Numbered from the stretch's first letter, positions 34,770 to 44,010 are shown. The stretch: DNA of 64,000 bases from Limnohabitans sp. Jir72 (GCF_003063575.1 NZ_NESC01000007.1:186001-250000), one strand, 5' to 3'. Program-made: numbers and translations. The notes: generated from the sequence alone by a model not told the origin.

Positions 34770-35599
34770 TGTCCCGAAACAGCATGCCCTGAGAGTTGCA
34801 GTGGGTGTTGCGCGATCCAGTCCTTGTACTGCGGATGCTCGCGCAAAGTGGCAAAACACAGGCCCCGGGCTTTGAGGCCTTCAATCAGCGGCTCCAGCAC
34901 CGCAGGTGCCCACGGATCCTGGCGCGACCAGATGCCCAAATGCGCCATCAGAATGTCGCCCGAACGAATGCGCGACAAAGCTTTTTGCAAGAGCTGCACG
35001 CTGGGGAACTTGTCGCTGGGCAATTCATCGCCCAGAAAACCGGCATCGGCCCAGCCCACATGCGCATAACCGCATTGGCGGGCTGCCTGCAACAAGGCTG
35101 GCGATGTCTTGCCGCCCGGTGCCCTGAACAGCGGCAAGGGCCGCTGCCCGGTCATGTCTTGCAAGCGCTGCGCGGCCTGGCGCAAGTTGGCGCAATACTG
35201 CGCCGCAGTCCACTGCAGGTCTTGCCCGGCCTGCGCACCCGAGCTGGGGCGAATCTTGAAATGACCGGCCTGCGCACCTTGAAGGTCGGCACGCCAATAC
35301 GCGTGGTCCCAGGTGTGCGATGCAAAGGCATGGCCTTCGGCCGCCCGGTCGCGCCACCAAGGCGCCCAGTGCTGGCCTAAAGTGCCGTCGCCTTGCTGGG
35401 TTTTCTCTTGTGCGGCGAAGAAGGTGACCTTGACGTTCTGCCGCTGCAACACCTGCGCGATCAGAGGCGCCACGCCCATGTGGCCGGTGTCAAACGTCAA
35501 ATAAACCGGCTGACGGCAAGCGGCGGTTTGCGCCGTCGCCGCCGTGCTCAGGGCAGCCAAACTCAGGGCTGCCAGCGCCCAATTATTGGCGCGGCGCAT
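34766..35599 (-). CDS. Polysaccharide deacetylase (NodB fold), exported
   Basis: A 277-residue protein with a signal peptide (LAALSLAALSTAATAQTA). NodB motifs: PVYLTFDTGH (motif 1, with Asp and a Gly/His change from the usual TFDDG), ASHTWDHAYW (His-x3-His metal site), RAPGGKTS (motif 3), and GDILMAHLG near the end. Zn-dependent removal of acetyl groups from a cell-wall or exopolysaccharide sugar. The TFDDG-to-TFDTG change places Thr where the second Asp usually is; activity may differ. Start at 35599 lies within the tail of the upstream gene. Confidence 0.88.
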   Translation of the reverse strand: MRRANNWALAALSLAALSTAATAQTAACRQPVYLTFDTGHMGVAPLIAQVLQRQNVKVTFFAAQEKTQQGDGTLGQHWAPWWRDRAAEGHAFASHTWDHAYWRADLQGAQAGHFKIRPSSGAQAGQDLQWTAAQYCANLRQAAQRLQDMTGQRPLPLFRAPGGKTSPALLQAARQCGYAHVGWADAGFLGDELPSDKFPSVQLLQKALSRIRSGDILMAHLGIWSRQDPWAPAVLEPLIEGLKARGLCFATLREHPQYKDWIAQHPLQLSGHAVSGQ

Positions 35600-36563
35600 G
35601 GTCCAAAGTCCACACCCCGTGTGGCGACTTGCCCACCGGCACCTGCTTGACCACTTTGCGCGAAGCGATGTCGATCACGGTCAATTTGCGAGCCCAGCGC
35701 GAGGCCAGCAAAATGAACTTGCCATCGGCCGTGATGTCCATGCAATCGGGGCCGGACGGGCCCGGGAACTCGGCCACCACTTGCAAGCTGTTGTAGTCAA
35801 TCTGGCTGATGGTGTTGGCCACGCGGTTGCTCACCAACACATGCTGGCGATCGCCCAAGGCGCGAAAAGCATGAGCGCCTTTGCCAGTGAGCAGCAATTT
35901 GATTTTGCGGGGTGTACCGCTGCTGACGTCGTAAACCTCAACACCCTCGCCACCGGTGAGACCGACCAGCAAGGTCTTGTCATCAGGGATGCCGAATACA
36001 TCGGCAGGCATGGCCCCTGTTTGGACGCGGCTTTTGAGGGTCTGCGTCGCCAGATCAATCGTCACCAGTTCGTTGCTGTCTTGCATCGTGGCCCAAAGGG
36101 TCGTGCTTTTGCTGTCGATCCACATGTGGCTGGGCGTTTTACCCGTCTGAATGCGCTTGGCCAAAGTGGCGTTGTGACCATCCCAACGGTAAACGTCCAC
36201 ATGGTTCAAGCGGTTGGCAGCCGTCACGAACCACTTCATATCGGGCGAAAAGCGCAACTGGTAAGGGTCCAAAATGCCGGTGACCGTGCGCTGAATCTGT
36301 GCGGTTCGCGGGTCAATGAACGTCAGTGAATCGCTCAAAGCATTGGCCACAATGACCGACTTTTCATCGGGCGTCAGGTACAGGTGATGCGGCTCTTTAC
36401 CAGTGGGAATGCGTTTGGTCTCGGTCCAAGTGGACGGATCAATCACGCTGACATTGCCATCCAAAGAATTCAAAATGAAAACGGGTGCCGGGGAATTGGC
36501 CCAAGCGGCCATTTGGAAAAAACAAAGGGTCAGTGGACCCAGATAACGGGAAAATCGGTACAA
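35583..36563 (-). CDS. Exported YVTN beta-propeller protein
   Basis: A 326-residue protein of seven-bladed propeller type: repeats such as VFILNSLDGNVSVID, SVIVANALSDSLTFID and ILLASRWARKLTVID. These are the (V/I)xNxxxxxVSVID words of YVTN/surface-layer-like and nitrite-reductase-like propellers. The start is probably the TTG at 36563, because it gives a signal sequence MYRFSRYLGPLTLCFFQMAAWA; the next Met (36512) falls inside it. It overlaps the deacetylase start by 17 bases. Function unknown; a periplasmic redox or metal role is possible. Confidence 0.8.
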   Translation of the reverse strand: MYRFSRYLGPLTLCFFQMAAWANSPAPVFILNSLDGNVSVIDPSTWTETKRIPTGKEPHHLYLTPDEKSVIVANALSDSLTFIDPRTAQIQRTVTGILDPYQLRFSPDMKWFVTAANRLNHVDVYRWDGHNATLAKRIQTGKTPSHMWIDSKSTTLWATMQDSNELVTIDLATQTLKSRVQTGAMPADVFGIPDDKTLLVGLTGGEGVEVYDVSSGTPRKIKLLLTGKGAHAFRALGDRQHVLVSNRVANTISQIDYNSLQVVAEFPGPSGPDCMDITADGKFILLASRWARKLTVIDIASRKVVKQVPVGKSPHGVWTLDHAPRQ

Positions 36564-36627
36564 AACAATCTCGCGATAAGCTTTCTAGAAGCGCTCAAGT
36601 GTAATCGGGCATCGTCAAGGGCATCTG

Positions 36628-37446
36628 ATGCAAGTCATTTCTTATCAAACCGTCAACGTACACGGCATCAAACTGGAGGCGCAAACCATCCAGCCACCAA
36701 CCACAAGCCATGAACCTACCCTCGTGTTTTTGCACGAAGGTCTGGGCAGTGTCTCGCTTTGGCGCGATTGGCCCGCCCAGCTGTGCCAGCATCTCGGTTT
36801 GGCTGGATTGGTCTATTCACGTCAAGGTTATGGTCAATCGGATGCCACGCCGGACGTTCGCGGCCCTTCTCGCAGAGAAAAAGGCCTGCGTCATGGTCGG
36901 CTACTGCCCGACTACATGCACCGCGAAGCACTGGAGGTGCTGCCCACGCTGTTGCTCACCTTGGGCATCGCTCGCCCCCTGCTGGTAGGCCACTCCGATG
37001 GCGGCACCATCGCTTTGATCCATGCCAGCCATCACCCCGTGTCAGGCTGTATCGTCATGGCGCCGCATGTGATGGTGGAAGACATCTCAGTGCGCGCCAT
37101 CACCGCTGCGCGCCAGGCCTATGAACACGGCCCGTTGCGCACGCGCTTGGCCCCTTTTCACGCCAACGTGGACTGCGCGTTCTGGCAGTGGAACGACGTA
37201 TGGCTGAGCGATGCTTTCCGTGCTTTCGACATCCGCGATGAACTGACAAGAATTCAGGCCCCATTGCTGGCCATTCAGGGCGAAGACGACCCCTATGGAA
37301 CCATGGCGCAAATCGACGACATCGCCGATAAAGTGCCGCACGCCACATTGCTGAAGATACCGTCTTGCGGCCATTCACCACACAAAGACGCGCCCAAGGC
37401 CGTAGCACTCGCCATCGGGGCATTCGTGCCAACGATCAGGGCTTGA
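36628..37446 (+). CDS. Alpha/beta hydrolase
   Basis: A 272-residue hydrolase. The oxyanion region is LVFLHEGLGSVSLWRDWP, the nucleophile Ser is in VGHSDGGTIALIHA near 121, the acid Asp near IQGEDDPYG, the His near PSCGHSPHKDAP. The HEGLGS start resembles the proline-iminopeptidase or ester-hydrolase groups. It ends 11 bases inside the convergent RsuA-type gene. No substrate evidence. Confidence 0.87.
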   Translation: MQVISYQTVNVHGIKLEAQTIQPPTTSHEPTLVFLHEGLGSVSLWRDWPAQLCQHLGLAGLVYSRQGYGQSDATPDVRGPSRREKGLRHGRLLPDYMHREALEVLPTLLLTLGIARPLLVGHSDGGTIALIHASHHPVSGCIVMAPHVMVEDISVRAITAARQAYEHGPLRTRLAPFHANVDCAFWQWNDVWLSDAFRAFDIRDELTRIQAPLLAIQGEDDPYGTMAQIDDIADKVPHATLLKIPSCGHSPHKDAPKAVALAIGAFVPTIRA

Positions 37447-38179
37447 GCAAGGCCAGATCATCCTCGGTCAACCAGCGCCATTGCCCGGGTGCCAAATCGT
37501 TCAACACGAGGCCGCCAATTTGTGAACGGTGCAAACCTTCCACCCGGTTGCCCACTGCCGCCAGCATGCGTTTGACTTGGTGGTATTTGCCTTCGGTCAG
37601 GGTCAGCCTCAGGTGCAACTCGCCCACGGCTTCGCAAGCCGCGGCTTTGACGGGCTGGGGGTCATCGTCCAGCACCACACCGCTCAGAAGTTTGTCCACC
37701 ATCTCAGGGGTGATCGGGTGTTTGGTGGTCACTTCATACACCTTGGGCACATGGTGCTTGGGTGAACTCATCTTGTGGATGAACTTGCCGTCATCGGTCA
37801 GCAGCAGCAATCCCGTGGTGTCTTGGTCCAACCTGCCCACCGCCTGCACGCCCTGCACTGCGGCTTTTTGTGGGCGTTGGCGCAAAGGGGCAGGCAGCAA
37901 GGTATAGATGCTCGGCCAAGTCGATGGCTTTTGCGAACACTCGGTGCCTGCGGGCTTGTTCAGGAGCACATAGGCGTGCTCCTTGAACGGCCAATCGGTG
38001 CCCTGCACGTTGAAAATCAAACCTTCGGGTTCGAAGAATTCACCCGCATCGGTGACCACCTCACCGGCCACCTTGACATAGCCTTGCTGAACGAGACCGG
38101 CACACACACGGCGGGTGCCAAAACCCTGGCTGAACAAAATGTCTTCCAGGCGCATGGGTTTCAGGGATTTGGTTTTCAT
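37436..38179 (-). CDS. rsuA: 16S rRNA pseudouridine synthase, RsuA type
   Basis: A 247-residue enzyme with S4 RNA-binding domain at residues 8-65 (LEDILFSQGFGTRRVCAGLVQQGYVKV) and the catalytic domain after it. Catalytic Asp in [18 protein letters not shown] near 120; the signature GKYHQVKRMLAAVGNRV near 205. RsuA makes pseudouridine 516 of 16S rRNA. Of the three pseudouridine synthases here it is the one with an S4 domain. ATG at 38179. Confidence 0.92.
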   Translation of the reverse strand: MKTKSLKPMRLEDILFSQGFGTRRVCAGLVQQGYVKVAGEVVTDAGEFFEPEGLIFNVQGTDWPFKEHAYVLLNKPAGTECSQKPSTWPSIYTLLPAPLRQRPQKAAVQGVQAVGRLDQDTTGLLLLTDDGKFIHKMSSPKHHVPKVYEVTTKHPITPEMVDKLLSGVVLDDDPQPVKAAACEAVGELHLRLTLTEGKYHQVKRMLAAVGNRVEGLHRSQIGGLVLNDLAPGQWRWLTEDDLALLKP

Positions 38180-38226
38180 GGGGCATGATTGTCACCTCGA
38201 AATGCCACAGACTTTGCAGGAGCCCC

Positions 38227-38514
38227 ATGACGATGAGCGCAGCACTCGACACCCTGACCCACATGAACAACACGCTCACGGCCTGCAAGCAAGGCACCGT
38301 GTCCCAAAACGTGTTGATCCAACAGTGGCGAAACGATGCGGCCCTGTTGGGCTTGCCCGACAAATTCGGCGTGGTGCTGGGCAACCTGCTCGACCGCCTG
38401 GAATCCAGCGCCCTGTTCAGCGAAGAAAGCTGCTCATTCAGCCAGAAAGACTTGCTGGACAGCCTGCTGGTCTGGGCGGACAAAGCCAGAGCGAGCATCG
38501 CCCACACCGCCTGA
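38227..38514 (+). CDS. Conserved hypothetical protein
   Basis: A 95-residue helical protein. ATG at 38227 follows GGAG at 38217-38222. It reads MTMSAALDTLTHMNNTLTACKQGTVSQ then LGLPDKFGVVLGNLLDRLESSALFSEESCSF. No signal peptide or membrane segment; I do not recognise the family, though a small Burkholderiales-specific protein seems likely. It diverges from the rsuA-type gene with a 47-base gap holding both start regions. Confidence 0.65.
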   Translation: MTMSAALDTLTHMNNTLTACKQGTVSQNVLIQQWRNDAALLGLPDKFGVVLGNLLDRLESSALFSEESCSFSQKDLLDSLLVWADKARASIAHTA

Positions 38515-38569
38515 TCCTCCGCAGACACTCAGCTTTCGGGGGACGTATGCCTAACTGGGCTTTCTAACC

Positions 38570-38680
38570 TATCGCCCACGGGGTGGGCTCCTACAAATAC
38601 CAACCTTATCGCCCACGGGGTGGGCTCCTGCAAATACAAACCCTATCGCCCACGGGGTGGGCGCCTACAAATACCAACTC
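38570..38680. repeat. Three tandem copies of a 37-bp palindromic (REP-like) unit
   Basis: Units begin at 38570, 38607 and 38644 with TATCGCCCACGGGGTGGGC; the period is exactly 37 bases and only a few bases differ between copies. Each has a hairpin GCCCAC-GGG-GTGGGC. A degraded relative (TAGCCCACTGGGGATCGCCC) follows at 38689-38708. The reverse reads TAGGAGCCCACCCCGTGGGCGATA, a REP-like style. It fills the space between a conserved hypothetical and ettA. Confidence 0.9.
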
Positions 38681-38741
38681 TGGCCGTGTAGCCCACTGGG
38701 GATCGCCCAAAGACATGTGCGTGCACAGCCCCACCAACGAG

Positions 38742-38763
38742 AACGGGCCCCAAAGGGCCCGTT
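38742..38763. terminator. Hairpin after ettA (possible terminator)
   Basis: AACGGGCCC and GGGCCCGTT with loop CAAA make a strong 9-bp stem 20 bases after the ettA stop on the minus strand. There is no T-tract, so it is a weak intrinsic terminator or a Rho-dependent/stability hairpin. Confidence 0.5.
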
Positions 38764-38783
38764 GTCTTGCGCACAGCAGCTGA

Positions 38784-40445
38784 TTACTTCAAAGCCTTGA
38801 AGCGCACGCGCTTGGGCTTGGCACCTTCTTCGCCCAAACGGCGTTTCTTGTCGGCTTCGTATTCTTGGTAGTTGCCGTCAAAGAACACCCACTGGCTGTC
38901 GCCTTCGGCAGCCAAGATGTGGGTTGCAATGCGGTCCAGGAACCAGCGGTCGTGGCTGATGACCATGATGGAGCCCGCGAATTCCAAGAGCGCGTCTTCC
39001 AAAGCGCGCAGGGTTTCCACGTCCAAGTCGTTGGATGGCTCGTCCAGCAGCAACACGTTGCCGCCTTCGATCAGGGTTTTGGCCAGGTGCAAACGACCGC
39101 GCTCACCACCCGACAGCATGCCCACTTTCTTTTGCTGGTCGCCGCCGTTGAAGTTGAAGCGCCCGCAGTAGGCACGGCTGGCCATCTGGAACTTGCCCAC
39201 GTTGATGATGTCCAAGCCACCAGAGACGTCTTCCCACACGGTTTTGTTGTTGTCCAAGTCATCGCGGTTCTGGTCCACAAAGGCCATCTTGACGGTCTGA
39301 CCGATGGTGACTTCACCGCTGTCGGGCTGCTCTTTGCCGGCGATCAGCTTGAACAGGGTCGACTTACCGGCACCGTTGGGGCCGATGATGCCGACGATGG
39401 CGCCCGCAGGCACTTTGAAGCTCAGGTTGTCGATCAGCAAACGGTCACCAAAGGACTTGCTGACGTTTTTGAATTCGAACACTTCGTTGCCCAAACGCTC
39501 GGCCACAGGGATGAAGATCTCCTGGGTCTCGTTGCGCTTTTGGTATTCGTGGTCGCTCAACTCTTCGAAGCGGGCCAAACGGGCCTTGCTCTTGGCCTGA
39601 CGGCCTTTGGGGTTGGCGCGGGCCCACTCCAGCTCTTTCTTCATGGCTTTGGAACGGGCGTCTTCGGTGCGCTGCTCTGTGGCCAAACGGGCGTCTTTTT
39701 GCTCCAACCAATTGGAATAGTTGCCCTTGTAAGGAATGCCGGAGCCCCGGTCGAGTTCCAAAATCCACTCGGCGGCGTTGTCCAAAAAGTAGCGATCGTG
39801 GGTGATGGCCACCACCGTGCCCGAAAAACGCGACAAAAACAGTTCCAGCCAGTCCACGCTTTCAGCGTCCAAGTGGTTGGTCGGCTCGTCGAGCAAGAGC
39901 ATGTCGGGGCGCGACAACAGCAAACGGCACAGGGCCACACGGCGCTTTTCACCGCCAGACAGTTTGCCGATGATGGCGTCCCAGGCAGGCAGGCGCAATG
40001 CGTCGGCGGCGATTTCGAGCTGGTGCTCTGACGCATCGCCCGCTGTGGAGATGATGGCTTCGAGCTGGGCCTGCTCGGCGGCCAGGGCGTCAAAGTCGGC
40101 GTCTTCTTCGGCGTAGGCGGCGTAGACCTCTTCCAGGCGGGCTTGCGCGGCCTTGACTTCGCCCATGCCGCTTTCGACGGCTTCGCGCACGGTCTGCTCA
40201 GGGTCCATCACGGGTTCCTGTGGCAAATACCCGATCTTCAGGCCCGCCATGGGAATGGCTTCGCCTTCGATCTCTTTGTCGATGCCGGCCATGATCTTGA
40301 GCAAAGTGGACTTGCCCGAGCCGTTGGTGCCCAACACGCCAATCTTGGCGCCGGGGAAGAAAGACAGCGAAATGTCTTTGAGAATATGACGCTTCGGGGG
40401 CACGATCTTGCCGACCCGGTTCATAGAGAAAACGTATTGAGCCAT
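38784..40445 (-). CDS. ettA: Energy-dependent translational throttle protein EttA (ABC-F)
   Basis: A 553-residue ABC-F ATPase with two nucleotide-binding domains and no membrane part. First Walker A GTNGSGKSTLLK near 40, signature LSGGEKRRVALCRLL, Walker B LLLDEPTNHLD; second Walker A GPNGAGKSTLFK near 355, signature LSGGERGRLHLAKTL, LLLDEPSNDLD. The linker with EELSDHEYQKRNETQEIFIP and the start MAQYVFSMNRVGKIVPPKRHILKD are EttA-specific. It binds the ribosomal E site and gates elongation by energy charge. ATG at 40445; longer frame upstream discounted. Confidence 0.95.
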   Translation of the reverse strand: MAQYVFSMNRVGKIVPPKRHILKDISLSFFPGAKIGVLGTNGSGKSTLLKIMAGIDKEIEGEAIPMAGLKIGYLPQEPVMDPEQTVREAVESGMGEVKAAQARLEEVYAAYAEEDADFDALAAEQAQLEAIISTAGDASEHQLEIAADALRLPAWDAIIGKLSGGEKRRVALCRLLLSRPDMLLLDEPTNHLDAESVDWLELFLSRFSGTVVAITHDRYFLDNAAEWILELDRGSGIPYKGNYSNWLEQKDARLATEQRTEDARSKAMKKELEWARANPKGRQAKSKARLARFEELSDHEYQKRNETQEIFIPVAERLGNEVFEFKNVSKSFGDRLLIDNLSFKVPAGAIVGIIGPNGAGKSTLFKLIAGKEQPDSGEVTIGQTVKMAFVDQNRDDLDNNKTVWEDVSGGLDIINVGKFQMASRAYCGRFNFNGGDQQKKVGMLSGGERGRLHLAKTLIEGGNVLLLDEPSNDLDVETLRALEDALLEFAGSIMVISHDRWFLDRIATHILAAEGDSQWVFFDGNYQEYEADKKRRLGEEGAKPKRVRFKALK

Positions 40446-40635
40446 GGTGTGTAACCTGAGTGAAGTAGCGCGGGCTTGCCTCTGTGAGGTCAAGTTCCAA
40501 GTCCGCCGATCTGAACACCAAATCGGGGCTGTGCAACCCGGCATTATCCCAGCAGAAGCCCCCAAGCGGCCAATCTGATCGTGCACAAGGCCAATCTGGG
40601 CTGAAAAATGCCCAAGACCACATCGACTTGACGCC

Positions 40636-41319
40636 TCAACGCCGGCCGAAAATCGCCGTGCCCACCCGCACCATGGTGCTGCCTTCTGCAATGGCGGGGG
40701 CCATGTCGGCCGACATGCCCATCGACAAAGTATCGAGCGCCAGCCCCTGCGCGATGAGGGATTCCAGCAACAGCCGCCCCTGGCGGTGCACGGCGCGGGC
40801 TGCCGCCTCGGACTCGGCAGGTTCGGGGATGGTCATGATGCCTCGCAGCTGCATGTTCGGCAAAGCCGCCACCGCCTGAGCCAGCGCTGGCAAGTCTTGT
40901 GGGATCACGCCCGATTTGGTTTCGCCGCCGTCGACATTGACCTGGATGCACACCTGCAAGGGTGGCAAGCTGGCCGGCCGCTGCTCCGACAAGCGCTGGG
41001 CGATCTTCAGGCGGTCGATGCTGTGGACCCAGTCAAAGTGCTCGGCCACCATGCGGGTCTTGTTGCTCTGGATCGGGCCAATGCAGTGCCACTCCAAAGG
41101 CAAGTCGTGCAGCGCGGTGATCTTGTCCACCGCTTCTTGGATGTAGTTTTCGCCAAAAGCGGTTTGCCCGGCGGCATGGGCAGCGCGCACGGCATCGGCC
41201 CCCCAGGTTTTGGAAACTGCCAGCAAGCGCACGCTGGACTCAGCGCGCCCTGCGGCTTGGCAGGCGGCCTGGATCTGCGCATGCACCTGCGCCAAATTGT
41301 CTGCAATCGAAACGTTCAT
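40636..41319 (-). CDS. yggS: Pyridoxal phosphate homeostasis protein YggS/PipY
   Basis: A 227-residue PLP-binding barrel protein of the alanine-racemase N-terminal fold. Lys in VRLLAVSKTWG near 37 carries the cofactor. Other signatures: FGENYIQEAVDKI, WHCIGPIQSNKTR, VHSIDRLKIAQRL, SMGMSADMAPAIAEGSTMVRVG. It keeps vitamin B6 and amino/keto acid levels steady. The ATG at 41319 is chosen; the longer frame starts before a typical N-terminus. Confidence 0.94.
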   Translation of the reverse strand: MNVSIADNLAQVHAQIQAACQAAGRAESSVRLLAVSKTWGADAVRAAHAAGQTAFGENYIQEAVDKITALHDLPLEWHCIGPIQSNKTRMVAEHFDWVHSIDRLKIAQRLSEQRPASLPPLQVCIQVNVDGGETKSGVIPQDLPALAQAVAALPNMQLRGIMTIPEPAESEAAARAVHRQGRLLLESLIAQGLALDTLSMGMSADMAPAIAEGSTMVRVGTAIFGRR

Positions 41320-41427
41320 CCGCCCAAGCGTACCAAATGCCATGTCGCCCAATACACAGACACCCTGCGGGGTTGGGCGCGGGACTGCTAAATTAGCGGC
41401 CTATCTTTTTCATCCAGAGACACATCC

Positions 41428-42333
41428 ATGAGCCAAATCGCCAACAAGACCTACGAACCGACACCCGCCCGCCAAGTGGCCTTTTTGGGCCTGGGCGTGA
41501 TGGGTTACCCCATGGCCGGGCATCTGGCCCGTGCAGGCCACCGCGTCACGGTGTACAACCGCAGCGCCGCCAAGGCCGTGGCCTGGTTGGCCGAATGCCC
41601 TGGCAACGCCAGCGCGCCCACACCGCGTGAAGCCGCTGCAAACGCCGACATCGTGTTCGCCTGCGTGGGCAACGACGCCGATTTGCGCAGCGTCGTCTTA
41701 GGGCCAGACGGCGCTTTTGCCGGCATGAAGCCCGGTGCCACCTTTGTGGACCACACCACCGCATCGGCCGAAGTGGCCCGCGAGCTGCACGCCGAAGCCC
41801 AAAAACTGGGCCTGCACTTTGTAGACGCCCCGGTGTCGGGTGGCCAGGGCGGCGCGCAAAACGGCGTGCTCACCGTCATGTGTGGTGGCGATCAAGCCGC
41901 ATTCGACAACGTGCGCCCTGCTGCGATGGCTTTCTCTCGCGCCTTCACCTTGCTGGGCGAATCGGGCGCAGGCCAGCTGGCCAAGATGGTCAACCAGATC
42001 TGCATCGCCGGGTTGGTGCAGGGCTTGTCCGAAGCCGTGGCCTTTGGCCAAGCGGCAGGTCTGGACATGCACCAAGTGCTGGACGTGATCGGCAAAGGTG
42101 CCGCACAAAGCTGGCAAATGGACAACCGCGGCAAAACCATGGCCGACGACAAGTTTGACTTCGGCTTTGCTGTGGACTGGATGCGCAAGGACCTGGGCCT
42201 GGTGCTGGACGAGGCCAAGCGCAACGGTGCCCGCTTGCCTGTGACCGCGCTGGTGGACCAGTTCTATGCCGACGTGCAGAAAATGGGCGGTGGCCGCTGG
42301 GACACCTCCAGCCTGATCCGTCGCCTGCGCTGA
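41428..42333 (+). CDS. NAD(P)-dependent beta-hydroxyacid dehydrogenase
   Basis: A 301-residue enzyme of the 3-hydroxyisobutyrate / 6-phosphogluconate-like family. Cofactor loop VAFLGLGVMGYPMAGHLARAG (Gly motif near residues 18-30), substrate motif DAPVSGGQGGAQNGVLTVM near 132, catalytic Lys in GQLAKMVNQICIAG near 184. It is a paralogue of garR at 18.8 kb. Its substrate could be 3-hydroxyisobutyrate, glyoxylate/succinic semialdehyde (GLYR type) or tartronate semialdehyde. Ribosome site AGAGA before ATG at 41428. Single gene. Confidence 0.88.
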   Translation: MSQIANKTYEPTPARQVAFLGLGVMGYPMAGHLARAGHRVTVYNRSAAKAVAWLAECPGNASAPTPREAAANADIVFACVGNDADLRSVVLGPDGAFAGMKPGATFVDHTTASAEVARELHAEAQKLGLHFVDAPVSGGQGGAQNGVLTVMCGGDQAAFDNVRPAAMAFSRAFTLLGESGAGQLAKMVNQICIAGLVQGLSEAVAFGQAAGLDMHQVLDVIGKGAAQSWQMDNRGKTMADDKFDFGFAVDWMRKDLGLVLDEAKRNGARLPVTALVDQFYADVQKMGGGRWDTSSLIRRLR

Positions 42334-42357
42334 GCAGGTTTTGCCGGGCTGAGCCTG

Positions 42358-43410
42358 TCAAATCACCACAGGCTCAGGCTCCAGACGAATCCCGAAGCGC
42401 TCGTACACACTGGTCTGAATGGCCTTGGCCAGTGTCATCACTTCCCCCCCCGTGCAAGGGTGCTCGGCAGTGCCCCGGTTCACCAGCACCAGCGCCTGCT
42501 TTTCATACACCCCGGCGTGGCCCACGGTCTTGCCCTTCCAGCCGCAAGCGTCGATCAGCCAGCCCGCCGCCAGCTTGATGGAGCCATCAGGCATCGGGTA
42601 ATGCACCACCTTGGGCTCGCGCGCGATGATGTCGGCGCATTGCTCAGGCGTCACGCTCGGGTTCTTGAAGAAACTGCCCGCGTTGCCAATCACCTGCGGG
42701 TCGGGCAGTTTGGCGCGGCGAATGGCGACGACCCAGTCAAAAATCTGCCGGGCATCGGGGTTGTGGATGCCGGTCTCGGCCATCTTGCGCTCCAAGTCCA
42801 GATAGCCCAGCTCGGGCTTCCAGCGCTTGGGCAGCGCAAAGCGCACACGCAAAATGACCGCACGGCCAGCCAGGCCCAAACCATCCGCGCCACCTGAGGC
42901 GTGCTTGAAAACCGAATCGCGGTAACTGAAGCCGCATTGCGCCGCGTTCAGGCTGAACAGCTCCCCCGTCAGCATGTCCATCGCGTCGAGCGAGTCAAAG
43001 CGGTCTTGCAGCTCCACACCATAGGCACCGATGTTTTGCACGGGCGAAGCCCCCACCGTGCCGGGAATCAGCGCCATGTTTTCCAGACCCGGGTACCCCT
43101 TGTCCAGCGTCCAGGCCACCAGATCATGCCAGTCCACGCCCGCACCAGCTTCAACAATCCAGTGTTTGTCGGTCTCAGAGGCAAGATGAAGGCCTAGCAC
43201 CTCCACCTTGAGCACCAGCGCCTTGACGTCACCGGTCAAAACGATGTTGCTGCCGCCACCCAGCACCTGGCGCGGCAAGGTGGCCAGCGCAGGGTCGGCC
43301 AGCACGGCACGCAAGTCGTCCTCTGAGCGCACGCGCACCAAAGCATGGGCTTTGGCGGCAATGCCGAACGTGTTGTACGGCTGCAGGGGGACATTTTTCT
43401 CCAAGTTCAT
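42358..43410 (-). CDS. murB: UDP-N-acetylenolpyruvoylglucosamine reductase
   Basis: A 350-residue FAD enzyme making UDP-MurNAc for peptidoglycan. [17 protein letters not shown] start; FAD loop [10 protein letters not shown] near 52; [20 protein letters not shown] near 118-137; substrate residues RDSVFK and catalytic Ser in NAGSFFKNP near 237; Glu of EPVV at the end. Size is that of the longer type I MurB. Converges with the dehydrogenase gene and diverges from yajQ. Confidence 0.96.
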   Translation of the reverse strand: MNLEKNVPLQPYNTFGIAAKAHALVRVRSEDDLRAVLADPALATLPRQVLGGGSNIVLTGDVKALVLKVEVLGLHLASETDKHWIVEAGAGVDWHDLVAWTLDKGYPGLENMALIPGTVGASPVQNIGAYGVELQDRFDSLDAMDMLTGELFSLNAAQCGFSYRDSVFKHASGGADGLGLAGRAVILRVRFALPKRWKPELGYLDLERKMAETGIHNPDARQIFDWVVAIRRAKLPDPQVIGNAGSFFKNPSVTPEQCADIIAREPKVVHYPMPDGSIKLAAGWLIDACGWKGKTVGHAGVYEKQALVLVNRGTAEHPCTGGEVMTLAKAIQTSVYERFGIRLEPEPVVI

Positions 43411-43450
43411 GGGAGAATTGTCGCATCCTCAACCTTTGAATTTTTCAGCC

Positions 43451-43936
43451 ATGCCCTCGTTTGATACCGTTTGCGAACCCAATATGGTCGAGGTGCGCAA
43501 CGCCGTTGACACCTCCGCCAAAGAAATCGGCACCCGTTTTGACTTCAAAGGCACCTCTGCCAACATTGAACTCAAGGACAAAGAGATCACGATGTTCGGC
43601 GATGCCGACTTCCAGCTCACCCAAGTCGAAGACATCCTGCGCAACAAGCTCACCAAACGCAACGTGGACGTGCGCTTTTTGGACATCGGCAAAGTCGAGA
43701 AAATCGGCGGCGACAAGGTCAAGCAAGTGATCAAGGTCAAGAACGGCATCGAGACCGAAGACGCCAAGAAAATCACCAAGCTGATCAAGGACAGCAAGAT
43801 CAAGGTGCAAGCGTCCATCCAGGGCGACGCGGTGCGCGTGACGGGCACCAAGCGCGATGACCTGCAAGCGGCCATGGCGCTCTTGCGCAAAGACATGACC
43901 GAGCTGCCCCTGTCGTTCGACAACTTCCGCGACTGA
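43451..43936 (+). CDS. yajQ: YajQ family nucleotide-binding protein
   Basis: A 161-residue protein of two ferredoxin-like domains: [20 protein letters not shown] start, [19 protein letters not shown], and the ending [21 protein letters not shown]. YajQ proteins bind c-di-GMP or nucleotides and act with transcription factors. ATG 43451; an in-frame upstream extension lies in the murB start region and is not used. A hairpin terminator follows. Confidence 0.95.
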   Translation: MPSFDTVCEPNMVEVRNAVDTSAKEIGTRFDFKGTSANIELKDKEITMFGDADFQLTQVEDILRNKLTKRNVDVRFLDIGKVEKIGGDKVKQVIKVKNGIETEDAKKITKLIKDSKIKVQASIQGDAVRVTGTKRDDLQAAMALLRKDMTELPLSFDNFRD

Positions 43937-43985
43937 GCCCCAAAAAATGGCGGTGCTGCTCGTGCAGACCGCCAGTTTCAGATTC

Positions 43986-44010
43986 AAGCCTGATGCGTCA
44001 GGCTTTTTTT
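43986..44010 (+). terminator. yajQ terminator sharing bases with the plsY stop
   Basis: AAGCCTGA (43986-43993), loop TGCG, TCAGGCTT (43998-44005) and a T-tract. The minus-strand plsY gene ends inside it: its stop codon and last four codons (Ala-Lys-Lys-Ala) lie in the right arm and T-tract. It ends the convergent yajQ transcript. Confidence 0.85.

Noticed and set aside
38570-38680. CRISPR array
   Set aside because: The three 37-bp units are adjacent with no spacers of unrelated sequence, and no cas genes exist nearby. It is a tandem REP-like repeat.
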